Of a stretch of DNA of 64,000 nucleotides, positions 15,402-25,200 are shown one piece after another. Source of the stretch: Paenibacillus sp. BK033 (GTDB lineage Bacteria; Bacillota; Bacilli; Paenibacillales; Paenibacillaceae); assembly GCF_004345425.1 (NCBI RefSeq), contig NZ_SLVP01000011.1:1-64000 (forward strand), written 5' to 3'. The translations under genes and the position numbers were made by a program. Within the stretch, counting starts at the first letter, position 1. Each line of letters begins with the position of its first letter. A model generated the notes under the pieces. That model saw only the letters and a list, made by a program, of their open reading frames with translations, was not told the origin of the DNA and did not search any database.

Positions 15402-16427
15402 TCATGGGATTCTTATGCCTGTTAATTTGGATGCCGGCAGCATTCCGGCCTTCGCGACCCCGGTCATGCGATCACCGTCGACAGCCACTTCGAATTTCAG
15501 ATTTAAGCGCATCGGCTTTGTGATTTTCAGCAGCCAGGCTAGCTTGTCGCCCTGTAGAACCGGATCCACAAAATCAACCGTTTCGTTCCCTTGTATGGCC
15601 TTGCCGTGGACGACGCCGTGGTATGTAACAATGGATAGCCTAACCTGCAGCTTCCCGACCGGCGTAGCAATCGTCGTATCCCAATCTCCATCAAATGCGA
15701 ATTCTTGCTGAGTCTTGCCAGTCGTGGCGCCATCTTCGATCGCCGCTTGCTTCTCCGCTTTCCGCGGCTTGCCGCCCGTTAGTGGTATTGGCGCCATCCC
15801 CGTCGCCCGCCAGACGGTTCCCCTCCGCTCATATTCGAACAACTGCTCGATTTCGTACGCGATGCGCGGTCCAAACTCGCGCTCAACCAGATAGAGTGCC
15901 GCATCGAGTCCCGACGTGACGCCGCCGCCGGTAACCAGATTGCCGTCATCCACGACGCGCGCCGGGATAGGAACCGCCCCGGTTGCACCCAGTAATTCCA
16001 TGCCCAGATGATTCGTTACCGCCGGTCTGCCCTCAAGCAGCCCCGCCATTGCCAGCACCAGGGACCCGCCGCATACTGTTGCGACGACGACGTCTTTTTG
16101 TTCCAGCGCCTTTCCGAGCATGCCGGGCAACGTCGTATGGACGGTCCGTCCCAAAATGGACGGAACCGAATCGGGGCCGTCTCCTTCGACGGGACCGGAT
16201 GCTCCGGGCACGAGAATAATGCCCGGGCGCCCCGGATCCAATCGGCCGCCGGCCTCGATTTTTAACCCGTTCGTGCCGCTAGGCACGGATCTTGGCTCCT
16301 CGGCGGTAACGAGCTCTACGCTTAACGCGTTTTCCGTTATCATCTCAGCAACACAAAATACCTCGTAGGGTGCAAGGGCATCGAGCAGATCGAAGCCGTC
16401 AAAAAGCACGATTTGAACCGATAACAT
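15402..16427 (-). CDS. DJ-1/PfpI family protein with C-terminal beta-rich extension
   Basis: 341 residues. Residues 1-205 form a DJ-1/PfpI domain without signal peptide, closely similar to the secreted neighbour (VQIVLFDGFDLLDALAPYEVF, ATVCGGSLVLA, GGGVTSGLDAALYLVE). After a charged linker (about 218-240), residues 243-341 form a beta-rich domain, FDGDWDTTIATPVGKLQVRL onward, of the kind seen in small lipocalin-like or DUF-type proteins (GxW...TPxG...GTVK...G). This looks like a gene fusion that followed duplication of the DJ-1 gene. Enzymatic role unknown. Confidence 0.8.
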   Translation of the reverse strand: MLSVQIVLFDGFDLLDALAPYEVFCVAEMITENALSVELVTAEEPRSVPSGTNGLKIEAGGRLDPGRPGIILVPGASGPVEGDGPDSVPSILGRTVHTTLPGMLGKALEQKDVVVATVCGGSLVLAMAGLLEGRPAVTNHLGMELLGATGAVPIPARVVDDGNLVTGGGVTSGLDAALYLVEREFGPRIAYEIEQLFEYERRGTVWRATGMAPIPLTGGKPRKAEKQAAIEDGATTGKTQQEFAFDGDWDTTIATPVGKLQVRLSIVTYHGVVHGKAIQGNETVDFVDPVLQGDKLAWLLKITKPMRLNLKFEVAVDGDRMTGVAKAGMLPASKLTGIRIP

Positions 16428-16700
16428 TGATTCATCCTCCTTGAATCGTTTCAGCGAAGCATGTGATCTTTATCACTTTGAAAGCATAACAAAGGAGTAT
16501 CTCAAAAGAAGCGGCGAAAAAGTCACAAAACTATAAACAATTAATCACAAAACGGCAGGCTGCTCTAATACTTGCGGAATACGTGAAAAGATAGGGGAAA
16601 AGGTTATTTATCCTCCGTTAAAGAAGTCTTGTCTGTCTGCACTTTATTTACCAACTTAACTGGCTCAAAAATTGCTCAACATGAAATTACGTACAAACTA

Positions 16701-16754
16701 AAAAAAGAACCTTGAAATAACAAGGTTCTTAATCGGGATTTTCCTATCGTTGTA
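16701..16754 (-). repeat. Second repeat type H, copy 2
   Basis: The AGAACCTTG...CAAGGTTCT stem and the tail AATCGGGATT...TCGTTGTAC are the same as at 5471-5523. It follows a minus-strand gene tail that ends at 16768. The remaining bases between 16428 and 16700 show no gene. Confidence 0.75.
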
Positions 16755-16767
16755 CGCTGAGTGACGA

Positions 16768-16875
16768 CTATTCCATAATCATGCCAATGACTTGTTTCGC
16801 AAACGCAGCGTAAGGCTCGATCAGATCAGGACTTCGATCAATAGCCCACCTAAGGTTATCGAAAGCCCTTAACCA
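16768..16875 (-). pseudogene. C-terminal gene remnant of unknown family
   Basis: After a stop codon one minus-strand frame reads AFDNLRWAIDRSPDLIEPYA and continues to a stop at 16768-16770. It is a coding-like helical tail of about 35 residues with no start. A type H terminator repeat follows directly, as it does behind the collagen-like remnant. Confidence 0.35.
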
Positions 16876-16897
16876 CGCTTACTTCTGGATTCCAACT

Positions 16898-18604
16898 TTA
16901 CTCCCTTGCGGAGCGCAGCTGCCGTTCTGCAAAATATTTCTTTACAACGGAATAAGCGAGCTTCGGTCTGCGGTACCGGTCGACGATTCCCTTGCTGTTC
17001 TGCGTTCCAGCGCGGGTTAGCAGCCATCCTGTTCCTTCCGTTACCCTGCAATCGCAAAATTGCCAGATCAGCATGCCGGATAAGAACTGGACGGACGTAT
17101 AAGCCGCCAAATTGCGCTCGATGATATCGGCCTGGCGCTCCTCCGTTCCTTTCACCCGACTCGGATCCCGGTAGCCGTAATAGCCGTCGGCCCCGAATTC
17201 GCTCATGATCATCGGCTTCCCAAGTCCTCCGGCTTGGTCCGCCCAAAGTCTCGCCTGCTTGACAAGCTCCAGAGGATCCTCGTCCTCGTACCAGAGCGGA
17301 TACAAGTTGAACGAGACGATATCCGCAAGATCGAAGCAAAGCTCGCGATCGCGGTGATGCGAAGCAAAGCTTAGCGGCCTTGACGAATCCATCGCCCGGA
17401 TTTGCTCGAGCTGCGTCCGATACATCTCCCGTCCTTCCGGCGTATCGCTTGCGCATTCGTTCAGTATCGCCCAGATGATGATGCCAGGATGGTTGTAATG
17501 AGTCTCCACCATCTCCCGGTTGCAATCCTCGCACTGCTTGGCGAACAAAGGATGCTTCATTTGCTCCAGGCTAAGGCCGCGCGCATGATTTTCTTCCCAT
17601 ACGAACAAGCCCCGCTCATCGCACAAATCAAGAAACCGTTCGTCGTTCGGATAGTGGCTGGTCCGTACGGTATTGGCACCCATATCCAGCATCAGTTCGA
17701 TGTCGTTCACCATGAGAGGATAAGGAATGGCGGCTCCTGCCAGCGCATGATCCTCATGCCGGTTGAAGCCCTTCAGAACAACGTCCCCGCCGTTTATTTG
17801 GATGCGGCCATTCTCCGTTGTCACCGTTCGAAAGCCGACCCGCTCGATCAAATCATCCACGGGAGCTTCCCGTCCTTCTATATACAGACGCGCCTTCAGC
17901 AAATAGAGCTTGGGGTCACCCGCCGACCACGGAGTAACGCCAGGGAACGATTCCGTAATCGAAATCTCGACGGTTTCGCCCGGCTTCACGCCAGCCTCGC
18001 CTGCGGCAATGTCCCTGCCTGCCAGACTGAGCCGCAGCCGTGCGCGACGGGCTCGTTGTCCGATATTCCGTACATAGAGGCGAATCGCACCCTGCCAACC
18101 TTCAGCCGAACGAATCGGCGTAAAGACGATTCGTTCGATGAACAAGTCTTGCAGCAGCTCAATTGCCGCAGGTCGGATTAAACCTCCATAGGTATAATAA
18201 TCGTTCGGAACATGGAGCGCGGACGATTCGCCGAATGAATTGTCCACGATCACTGCAACTTCATGCGTTCCCGGTTCGACATCCGGAATGACGACGGCAA
18301 ACGGCGTATACGCATTATAATGGTGCCCTGCCGGAATTCCGTCAAAAAAAACGTCAGCTGTATGGCTCGCGCCTTTGAAAACAAGCCGAATTGAGCCTTT
18401 CTGCGATATTTCTATAGTTCGCCGGTATACGGCCTTCCCCCGATAGGTCGCAAACTGCGGGTGCATCTCCCAACAGCCGGGCACGGGCATTCGATATTCG
18501 TAACGGGACGGTAACCCCTCAATCCCGTTAATCGGTTGAAAATCCCAATCGCCTTCCAGCTCTTGCACGTCGCGTATTTCATTCGTTCTAAACAGTCTCA
18601 GCAA
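16898..18604 (-). CDS. Glycoside hydrolase family 2, beta-glucuronidase-like
   Basis: 568 residues from TTG 18604, which has GGAGGAG six bases ahead and gives the N-terminus MLRLFRTNEIRDVQELEGDW, aligning with classic GUS starts; an ATG at 18628 lacks a ribosome site. Domain order: sugar-binding (about 1-155), immunoglobulin-like (160-260), TIM barrel (270-565). The acid/base is E383 (AILNECASD) and the nucleophile E469 (MSEFGADG). The NxK carboxylate-recognition motif of glucuronidases is present as NSKG (N536, K538) in TQNSKGIVDRYRRPK. No signal peptide, so it acts on imported oligosaccharides. A galacturonidase or other GH2 specificity remains possible. Confidence 0.9.
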   Translation of the reverse strand: MLRLFRTNEIRDVQELEGDWDFQPINGIEGLPSRYEYRMPVPGCWEMHPQFATYRGKAVYRRTIEISQKGSIRLVFKGASHTADVFFDGIPAGHHYNAYTPFAVVIPDVEPGTHEVAVIVDNSFGESSALHVPNDYYTYGGLIRPAAIELLQDLFIERIVFTPIRSAEGWQGAIRLYVRNIGQRARRARLRLSLAGRDIAAGEAGVKPGETVEISITESFPGVTPWSAGDPKLYLLKARLYIEGREAPVDDLIERVGFRTVTTENGRIQINGGDVVLKGFNRHEDHALAGAAIPYPLMVNDIELMLDMGANTVRTSHYPNDERFLDLCDERGLFVWEENHARGLSLEQMKHPLFAKQCEDCNREMVETHYNHPGIIIWAILNECASDTPEGREMYRTQLEQIRAMDSSRPLSFASHHRDRELCFDLADIVSFNLYPLWYEDEDPLELVKQARLWADQAGGLGKPMIMSEFGADGYYGYRDPSRVKGTEERQADIIERNLAAYTSVQFLSGMLIWQFCDCRVTEGTGWLLTRAGTQNSKGIVDRYRRPKLAYSVVKKYFAERQLRSARE

Positions 18605-18848
18605 TGGGGACTCCTCCAAACTCTTCATCTAACTCGACGATTTCAACCGCATAGAGGTCCAAGCTTGCATCGGGACCGACGCTCATCTCTTTCAGAAGGC
18701 TCTTAAACTTTCCTCGGCAATAATACCCATATAGTATACATTGCCCTTCCCATACGAATGAAACGTTACAGCCGGTTTGTTCCGATCCAATAACGGAGTG
18801 CCCAAGCAATGACCGAAATGCGGGGCATCGATTGGCACCTGGCATCAC
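18588..18848 (-). CDS. Short unknown ORF upstream of the GH2 gene, possible gene tail
   Basis: 86 residues ending VEIVELDEEFGGVPIAETV, overlapping the GH2 start by 17 bases. The segment VWEGQCILYGYYCRGKFKSL reads like the last strands of a sialidase-type or other beta-propeller enzyme, so this may be the C-terminal remnant of a deleted glycosidase whose stop overlap once coupled translation to the GH2 gene. No good ribosome site is seen at its ATG. Confidence 0.3.
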   Translation of the reverse strand: MMPGANRCPAFRSLLGHSVIGSEQTGCNVSFVWEGQCILYGYYCRGKFKSLLKEMSVGPDASLDLYAVEIVELDEEFGGVPIAETV

Positions 18849-18966
18849 GCTTGCGAAGGCTGAATGTCAATCTATTGCATCACGGTGATGCGGGCTGCAG
18901 AGCGGGTACTCCACCTTTGAGCGTCAACCTTCATAGCGTAGTATCACCGGTTTAATCAATCGCTTG

Positions 18967-19776
18967 CTATCGCAGCCTTTTCGTTTCGCCTGCCGCAATA
19001 CGGACGACTTCTCCGTCTGCGCTAACCCAAACCTCAAGGGCGTTCGGATTATGCACCAAGCTTCTATCAACCGAGAAACGGAGCGCTTTGAGCGCATTCT
19101 GATAGGATACAATGTCCGTCATCGTCGCTTTCCAGACCGACTCCTCGCCGCCGAGCAGCTCACCCGTCTTGTCTACCAGCTCCCAGTTGTCATCGTTGTC
19201 AAACTCGTAGCTGTGACCCCAAATGAACAATAGCTCCATCCGACTAAAATATGGATTGGACGATAGTAGCTGTTCCGCCTTCCCGACCATGTCCTTGTGG
19301 TGGCAGGTCGGATGCCATCTCAGCGGATCATCCGGCATGTGGAAGCCGCCGTGGCTCTGGACGGTGCGGGCATATTCGATGCCGAGCACCGGCAGCGCGT
19401 GCACGACGCGGTCATTGTAGGTGCCGAACGGATAGCTCATGCCGCGTACAGGGTATCCCGCAATCGCTTCCAAATTTCGGCGGTCCGCGATCAGTTCCTC
19501 CGCGATCTGTTCATCCGGAGACTGCTCCAGGAACGGGTGAGTGACGGAATGGGCCGAAATCTCGTGGCCGCGATATAAGTCCGCTACTTCTTCGGCATTG
19601 ATGTATCCTTCCTGGCCGAATTTGCCGGAATTCAGATGGAACGTTCCTTTGAGCCCGTATCGGTTAAAAGCCTGTACCAGTCTCCTGTCTTGCTCGCGGC
19701 CATCGTCAAAACTAAACACGACCGCCTTGCGTAGCCCTCCCGGAAACCGGTCGAATCGAATGCTTACGTTTCCCAT
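18967..19776 (-). CDS. Polysaccharide deacetylase family protein
   Basis: 269 residues, no signal peptide. The NodB domain begins with VVFSFDDG (metal-binding Asp pair) and continues with EISAHSVTHPFL, the HSxxH zinc motif. RGMSYPFGTYND matches motif 3, and the region around FIWGHSYEF holds the last catalytic histidine. The enzyme would remove acetyl groups from a sugar. In this locus a likely role is deacetylating imported hemicellulose oligosaccharides. The start ATG 19776 follows AGGAGG-type bases. A shared promoter motif lies about 220 bases upstream. Confidence 0.88.
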   Translation of the reverse strand: MGNVSIRFDRFPGGLRKAVVFSFDDGREQDRRLVQAFNRYGLKGTFHLNSGKFGQEGYINAEEVADLYRGHEISAHSVTHPFLEQSPDEQIAEELIADRRNLEAIAGYPVRGMSYPFGTYNDRVVHALPVLGIEYARTVQSHGGFHMPDDPLRWHPTCHHKDMVGKAEQLLSSNPYFSRMELLFIWGHSYEFDNDDNWELVDKTGELLGGEESVWKATMTDIVSYQNALKALRFSVDRSLVHNPNALEVWVSADGEVVRIAAGETKRLR

Positions 19777-19994
19777 TATGACTCCTCCTAAAATCGATTC
19801 TTAATCTTTTACAGCTTTCTTTATAACAAATTGTGGGCCGCTGCCTCGAAAAATACCAGAATCGTGCTTCAATGAGCTTAAAATAAGAGTTTCAATCGGC
19901 GTCCATATTAAACCCGCATTTTCCCCGTGCTGACTGACTTTCTCCTCCAATAGGGATTATAGTCGATGTTATAACACTAAAACCTGTATTTAAA

Positions 19995-20020
19995 GGACAA
20001 AAAGTAGCATGATATAGACC
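19995..20020 (-). promoter_or_regulatory. Shared island motif, copy 1 (upstream of deacetylase gene)
   Basis: Plus-strand GGACAAAAAGTAGCATGATA then TAGACC. It shares the core TAGCATRATWTAG and the outer GGWC/GWC bases with copies at 26784, 50627 and 55018. It lies about 220 bases ahead of the deacetylase start. Otherwise 19777-20064 shows nothing further. Confidence 0.6.
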
Positions 20021-20064
20021 TCCATCTATTCCGGAATCGGGTTTAGAGGAGGTTCCCTCAAATC

Positions 20065-20485
20065 TTATCGATCATCCGCTCCAAGATTCAACTCGAACTC
20101 CTTGTCGCGGTCGCAGATCAATACTCCGTCCACAACCTCCAGCTTGGCAACCTGAATGGACGAGCGGCGCAATTCATAGCTGTTCGAATCTTCATGATGC
20201 CCATTCACACGGCCAGGATGAGTAAAATAAAAGACATATCCTTCTTCTCCTTGCACGACCACATCCGCATGAAGGCCAATCGTCCCGTCATCCGAACGTT
20301 TGCCAGGCTGGTCGAGAATGATACCGTTCCGTTCCCATGTCGTAAGATCATCGGAACGGAAAACACTTGCCCTCTCCATTCGTCAATGATAAGCCAATAA
20401 TACCCTTTTAAGCGAAACACATTTGGTCCTTCGTGGCCTCTTTCGGTTATCACCGGACCAGCGTATCCCGATGCTATTTGAACTC
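20065..20485 (-). pseudogene. Truncated, frameshifted five-bladed beta-propeller glycosidase fragment (GH43/GH32-like)
   Basis: Two overlapping minus-strand frames together encode about 135 residues of a propeller enzyme C-terminus. The first has GPVITERGHEGPNVFRLKGY and YWLIIDEWRGQ; the second has VFRSDDLTTWERNG, then HADVVVQGEEGYVFYFTHP. The frames switch near 20375. There is no start or N-terminal half with the catalytic base. It is a decayed relic of a further hydrolase of this locus. Confidence 0.7.
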
Positions 20486-20501
20486 AATCTTGGTCAAAAA
20501 G

Positions 20502-20532
20502 AAAAAGAGCAAACATATTCTTTGCTCTTTTC
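20502..20532 (-). terminator. Terminator of the first GH29 gene
   Basis: AAAGAGCAAA and TTTGCTCTTT form a perfect 10-bp stem around CATATTC, with flanking A and T runs, 18 bases after the stop codon. Confidence 0.85.
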
Positions 20533-20549
20533 TCCATTCAAGCCTATAT

Positions 20550-22040
20550 TTAAATTTCAATTGCAAGGCAGTTGACGTATTCCGTCGGCAGCGACTCCGG
20601 CAGCGAAACGACGAGCGCGCCGAACGATTGCTGGAACGGCACTTCTCCGGCACCGAGCAATCGCACGTTCTTCACCTTCTCCTCCGAACCGAACGTTCGG
20701 ATTACGGCAAGACGGTCTTTCGGCACACCCATCTGGAACGCATAGACCGTGCTGCCTTTCTGCGTGAACCGGAAATCTGATGCGGTCCACTCCGCCTTGT
20801 CTTCCTTAAAGTGATCAATAACGACGCGAGTGCCGCCTTCGCCCGACACGCGGAACGGCCGGGTTCCATACACACCTTCCCCGCAGGCTTCAATCCACCG
20901 CGCCATTTCCTTCAGGATGTACCTGCATTCATCGTCGATCGTGCCATCGGGCTTCTGCGGAATGTTCAACAGCAGATTGCCGTTCTTGGCAATGATATCT
21001 ACAAACATCTCGATGACGTGCCCTGGCTTCTTGTAGACGGACCTTACATTGTAGAACCAGTCGCCCAGGCAGGTGTCCGTCTGCCACGGTTCCGGTTTGA
21101 TATCCGGCTCTTGGCTGCGCTCGATATCCATCACGCCGATGCTGTAAATCTCTTTCTTGCGGTCCTTCTGGTTATACACCGCCCTGTTTACGCCGCCGTT
21201 AAGCGACGCGCTCGTGTTGTACAGGTGCGCGACTGCGTGCAGCCCCGCCTGATAATCGGGATGATCGGGATTAAAATCCGGTTTGTCCCATGTGTTGACA
21301 AACGGCAGCACGCCGTCCGAGTACAGGAGGTCCGGTTGATACAGGTCGATGACTTCCTTAACGATGTCGAACCATCGCTGATGCCACCATTGATTCGGCG
21401 TATACCACGGGTCCAGATCGTACATTTTCTTATCCGGGTCATGATGCTCGCGGTTTGGCAAGTACAGATCCTCGTACTCGGGATCATTGCCGTCATAGGG
21501 AACGCCTTTATACGGTCCTTCCTTGTCCTGTCCTTTGTTCCAATGAAACCAACTGAACGTAGCGCCCAGGTGTTCGGTAAGGCCAAACGGAAGGCCCCGT
21601 TTCACTGCAGCCTGCTTCCACAGCGCGACGATATCCTTTTTAGGCCCCATGTTCACGGAATTCCACCGATGGATCTTGGAGTCGTAATTGAAAAAGTTGT
21701 CGTGGTGCATCGCTTGCGCTACGAAGTATTTAGCTCCTGCCGCTGCGTACAAGTCCATCAGCTCTTCGGGATCGAACTTCTCGGCTTTCCACAGCTGCAC
21801 GATGTCTTTGTAGCCAAATTGAGACGGATGCCCGTAGTGCCGGACGTGATAGCGGTACTGTTCCGAGCCTTCGACGTAAAGGTTGCGCGCGTACCAGTCT
21901 CCGTACATCGGGACCGATTGAGCGCCCCAGTGCGACCAGATGCCAAGCTTGGCGTCCCGGAACCAGTCCGGGCATTCGAACGTCCGCAATGAATCAAAGG
22001 TTGGTTCGTAGGGACCCTTAGCCATTTCTGTCTTCAGCAA
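20550..22040 (-). CDS. Alpha-L-fucosidase, glycoside hydrolase family 29
   Basis: 496 residues, no signal peptide, starting at TTG 22040 with AGGAGG eight bases ahead. GH29 marks: the N-terminal WFRDAKLGIWSHWG, AGAKYFVAQAMHHDNF, and the nucleophile D242 in LLYSDG. A C-terminal beta-sandwich follows from about residue 400. The retaining enzyme releases terminal alpha-L-fucose, as found on xyloglucan side chains. A second GH29 in this window (36273-37556) differs in length and motif details, so the two may have different linkage preferences. The long insertion between residues 165 and 215 is richer in Asp, Tyr and Trp than in short fucosidases. Confidence 0.9.
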   Translation of the reverse strand: MLKTEMAKGPYEPTFDSLRTFECPDWFRDAKLGIWSHWGAQSVPMYGDWYARNLYVEGSEQYRYHVRHYGHPSQFGYKDIVQLWKAEKFDPEELMDLYAAAGAKYFVAQAMHHDNFFNYDSKIHRWNSVNMGPKKDIVALWKQAAVKRGLPFGLTEHLGATFSWFHWNKGQDKEGPYKGVPYDGNDPEYEDLYLPNREHHDPDKKMYDLDPWYTPNQWWHQRWFDIVKEVIDLYQPDLLYSDGVLPFVNTWDKPDFNPDHPDYQAGLHAVAHLYNTSASLNGGVNRAVYNQKDRKKEIYSIGVMDIERSQEPDIKPEPWQTDTCLGDWFYNVRSVYKKPGHVIEMFVDIIAKNGNLLLNIPQKPDGTIDDECRYILKEMARWIEACGEGVYGTRPFRVSGEGGTRVVIDHFKEDKAEWTASDFRFTQKGSTVYAFQMGVPKDRLAVIRTFGSEEKVKNVRLLGAGEVPFQQSFGALVVSLPESLPTEYVNCLAIEI

Positions 22041-22080
22041 ATGAAAAACCTCCTAATTGGTTGTCTCGGCATGATCTCCG

Positions 22081-22210
22081 TTACTTTGCCATTTTGTCGT
22101 ACGCATTCTGGTAAATTTCCAGATAGCGTTTCAGTTTTAAGCCATCGAAGCCCTTCCATTCTGGTTCGGCCAAGATTCGCAAAACTTGATGGCGCTGTTC
22201 GAACAGCTTT
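22081..22210 (-). pseudogene. C-terminal gene remnant
   Basis: A minus-strand frame ahead of the GH29 gene reads RILAEPEWKGFDGLKLKRYL, then EIYQNAYDKMAK, and stops at TAA 22081-22083. Upstream it runs into a stop. It is coding-like in composition and lies in an otherwise empty 216-bp gap, so it is probably the last residues of a deleted gene, family unknown. Confidence 0.4.
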
Positions 22211-22256
22211 CATTCGAAACGGCTTCAAAATCCATCGGATATCACCGGTATGTAGG

Positions 22257-25200
22257 TTATTTTTTCCCTTGATCATGGGGAACCGTAACAGTGGCAGATG
22301 CTTCCGTTACATTCCCTGCTTGATCTGTTGCTCTATAAGTAATCGTATAGACAAGAGGCTCATTACCCATTGCTTTTTTGGCCAGCAGCTTAAATTCCGT
22401 ATCAAGTGTGCCGAAATCGGCTTCCTGTACCATGGATTCGTAGCGGTCGACGGCTACGCTCGGCGTAATGGACAGCAGTTCCACCTGAGACAGCTCATCC
22501 CCCGTTTCAACAATCGCCGTTACTTTAACCAGCTTGTTGTTGGCCGGCCACAAGGTTTCCTTATCCAGGACAACATTCAACCTAGGAGAGACCTTATCAA
22601 TGATCAAGCTTCTATACGCCCAATCCGACCAAGCGCCACGATTATCCATCGCACGAACCCTAATCGACCAATCTCCGTCCGCCAATCCATTCAAAGTGTA
22701 TAAACCGGATGCGCCCGCCAGTTCGCCGCTGTCCGCATCAACCGTCTCCCAACCGTTGCTGGAGGCTTGAACCTGATAAGCAGCCTGAACATCCGCATCG
22801 TCGGCATCAAGGAACGTCCAGTTAAGCTGCGGACTGTTCAGATTGATCGCCTGTCCATCCTGATACGAGGTGATCGAGACGGATGGGGCCGAATTAGGCG
22901 TTTGCCCCGTCGCACTCTTGACAGCCATTAGCTGCTCAAGGAGTACTTTATCATTCATTTCAGCTTTATCCCGGTTGTAAAATACATTTGTGATATCCCA
23001 TAAAACCGGGGTAATTCCCCGAGAATATGCGGCCTTGGCCACCGACGTAAGATAGAGCCGTATCATTTCTTGCGTCTTATTTTTTGTAGCTACGCCAAAC
23101 TCCCCCATGATAACGGGGATGCCTTTGTCGATGAAACGTGTTTTCACCAAATCCATAAGCCTGTTTAGCTCAGCGAAGTCTTCATCCGTTCCCCATTCCG
23201 TGCGCGCTTTTCCCCAGCTCGCGTCTTCATCGAGAATGGCGAATACGGAAGGAGTGTAATAATGGACCGATACAGCACAGCGATTTTGAGGATCGTTTGG
23301 CATCTTAAAGAGTTCATCAACGGTTTTCTCAAAATCGGTTCCATACCCGCCAATCAACAGATGTCGTCGTTCATTGTTGCCTCCGGAACCGCGCACAATA
23401 TCTACAAAGGTCTGATTGATCTCATTCAGCAACGCATAGGCTTTTTTTCTGCCGTCGACAACAGTGTCTTGACCGCTGTAAAAGTTCCATAAATCAAACC
23501 ATATGCCTTCTTCATTGAAAGACTCGAACATCAGATGATCGTCATAGTTTTTAAAAGCTTCCGTCAGCTGCGTCCATATGCGCGTATATTTGTGCATAGA
23601 CTCTTCTTTTTCTGTCGGAAACTTCTCAAACCAGCCTCCGTCCCAGTGAAGATTCAGAATCACATACATACCGCTATCCCGCGCCCAATCCACAACTTCT
23701 TTTACCCGGGCCAGATAGTCAGCATTGATCGCATAATCCTCGCCCATCATATTGGACCACGATACGGGAATTCGAAGGACGCCGAAGCCTTCGTTTGCAT
23801 AACCTTTAATCATTTCCTTCGTAATAATGGGACTGCCCCAGGCCGTTTCATAATTCGAAACACTGGTGTCGTTAATCCAGTCGCCTGTGGACTCAAACGT
23901 GTTGCCCAAATTAATGCCGATTCCCATTTCCTTGACAAGCTCCATTGTTGTGATTTCCCGCATCGTGGTTGCCGGCTTGACGGTGACGACTGCCGTCGCG
24001 GCATATTGACCGTCCGTGCTTACCGCGGCAATCGCTGCCGTCCCCGGCTTCAGTCCGGTTACCTGGTCTCCCGAGACGCTCGCAACGGATGCGTCGCTCG
24101 ATGACCAGACGACCGGACGGCTGGATGCGCCGCCGTCGAATACCGGAGCGAGTGCAGCCGATTTGCCGGCCTCAACCGTCAAATCGTTCACATGGAGCCC
24201 TTGCACCGCCGCACCCTGTTTAATATCGCCGCGCACGATGCCCATACCGTTTGTTCCGATATAAACCCGGCCGTACACTTGTCCATCGCCCGTAATCGTC
24301 GCCTCTACATTCGCGAATTGATGCTGATCGTCATTCATGCGGATCCAGCTCGCGCCTTCGTCCTCCGAACGGTAGAACCCGAGCTTGCCGCCGTTCACTT
24401 TCAAAGCGGCATAGATTGTTTTATACGTTTTGCCCGGCGCTTCTTTGCCGAAACCGACGGATAGAGCCTCGTCGACGCCGTTTACTTTCGTAAAACTCGC
24501 TCCTGAATCCGTTGAGCGGAATAGTCCTTCCGAGCTGGCAAGCCAGATATCGCCTTCGGCCGTAGGAGCAGCCTTGAACTTGCCACTCAGATATTGCGGC
24601 AGTCCGGAAGCCGCGGACGAGAAGTTGGCGCCGCCGTCCGTACTGACATAGAACGTCCCGTCAAGGAAACCGTAAAACTTGTCCGGATTGACGCGGTCCG
24701 AAGAGACGCTCGCGCCTTGAGGGATGCCTATTGAGGCCGTCCACGTCTTGCCAAGGTCGGTAGAGAGGCTTACCGGCCGAACGGCGCTGCCATCCGGCTT
24801 CGGAGCCCATACGATTGTATGGCCGTTCGCGCCGACCGCAACCGATCCTCCATCCGTTCTGTCGCCGTTCTCCGCCTGCCAGGCATTTGCCGCCGGCGTC
24901 CAGGTGATGCCGTTGTCCGTCGATACGCCCGCCCGCGCGTCCTCTGGGTTCATTGAAAGGGTATGGCCGACTCGCACGATCAAGTTCGGATTCGTCTCCG
25001 CGTAGTCCAGGTCGGTGCCGACAGTGAGATCAGGATTCCTGAGCGTATGCGGCGACGTATTCAGGTCTTCATGACGGAACCCTCCGAGATCGCCCATCGC
25101 GCTGATCAACGGCGCCCCGGATGGAGGACTGATCAAGCCCAAAATTCCGTTCTCTTCAATCCCGTTCGCCATGACGGAGATCCGGATTTTCTCGCCCTTG

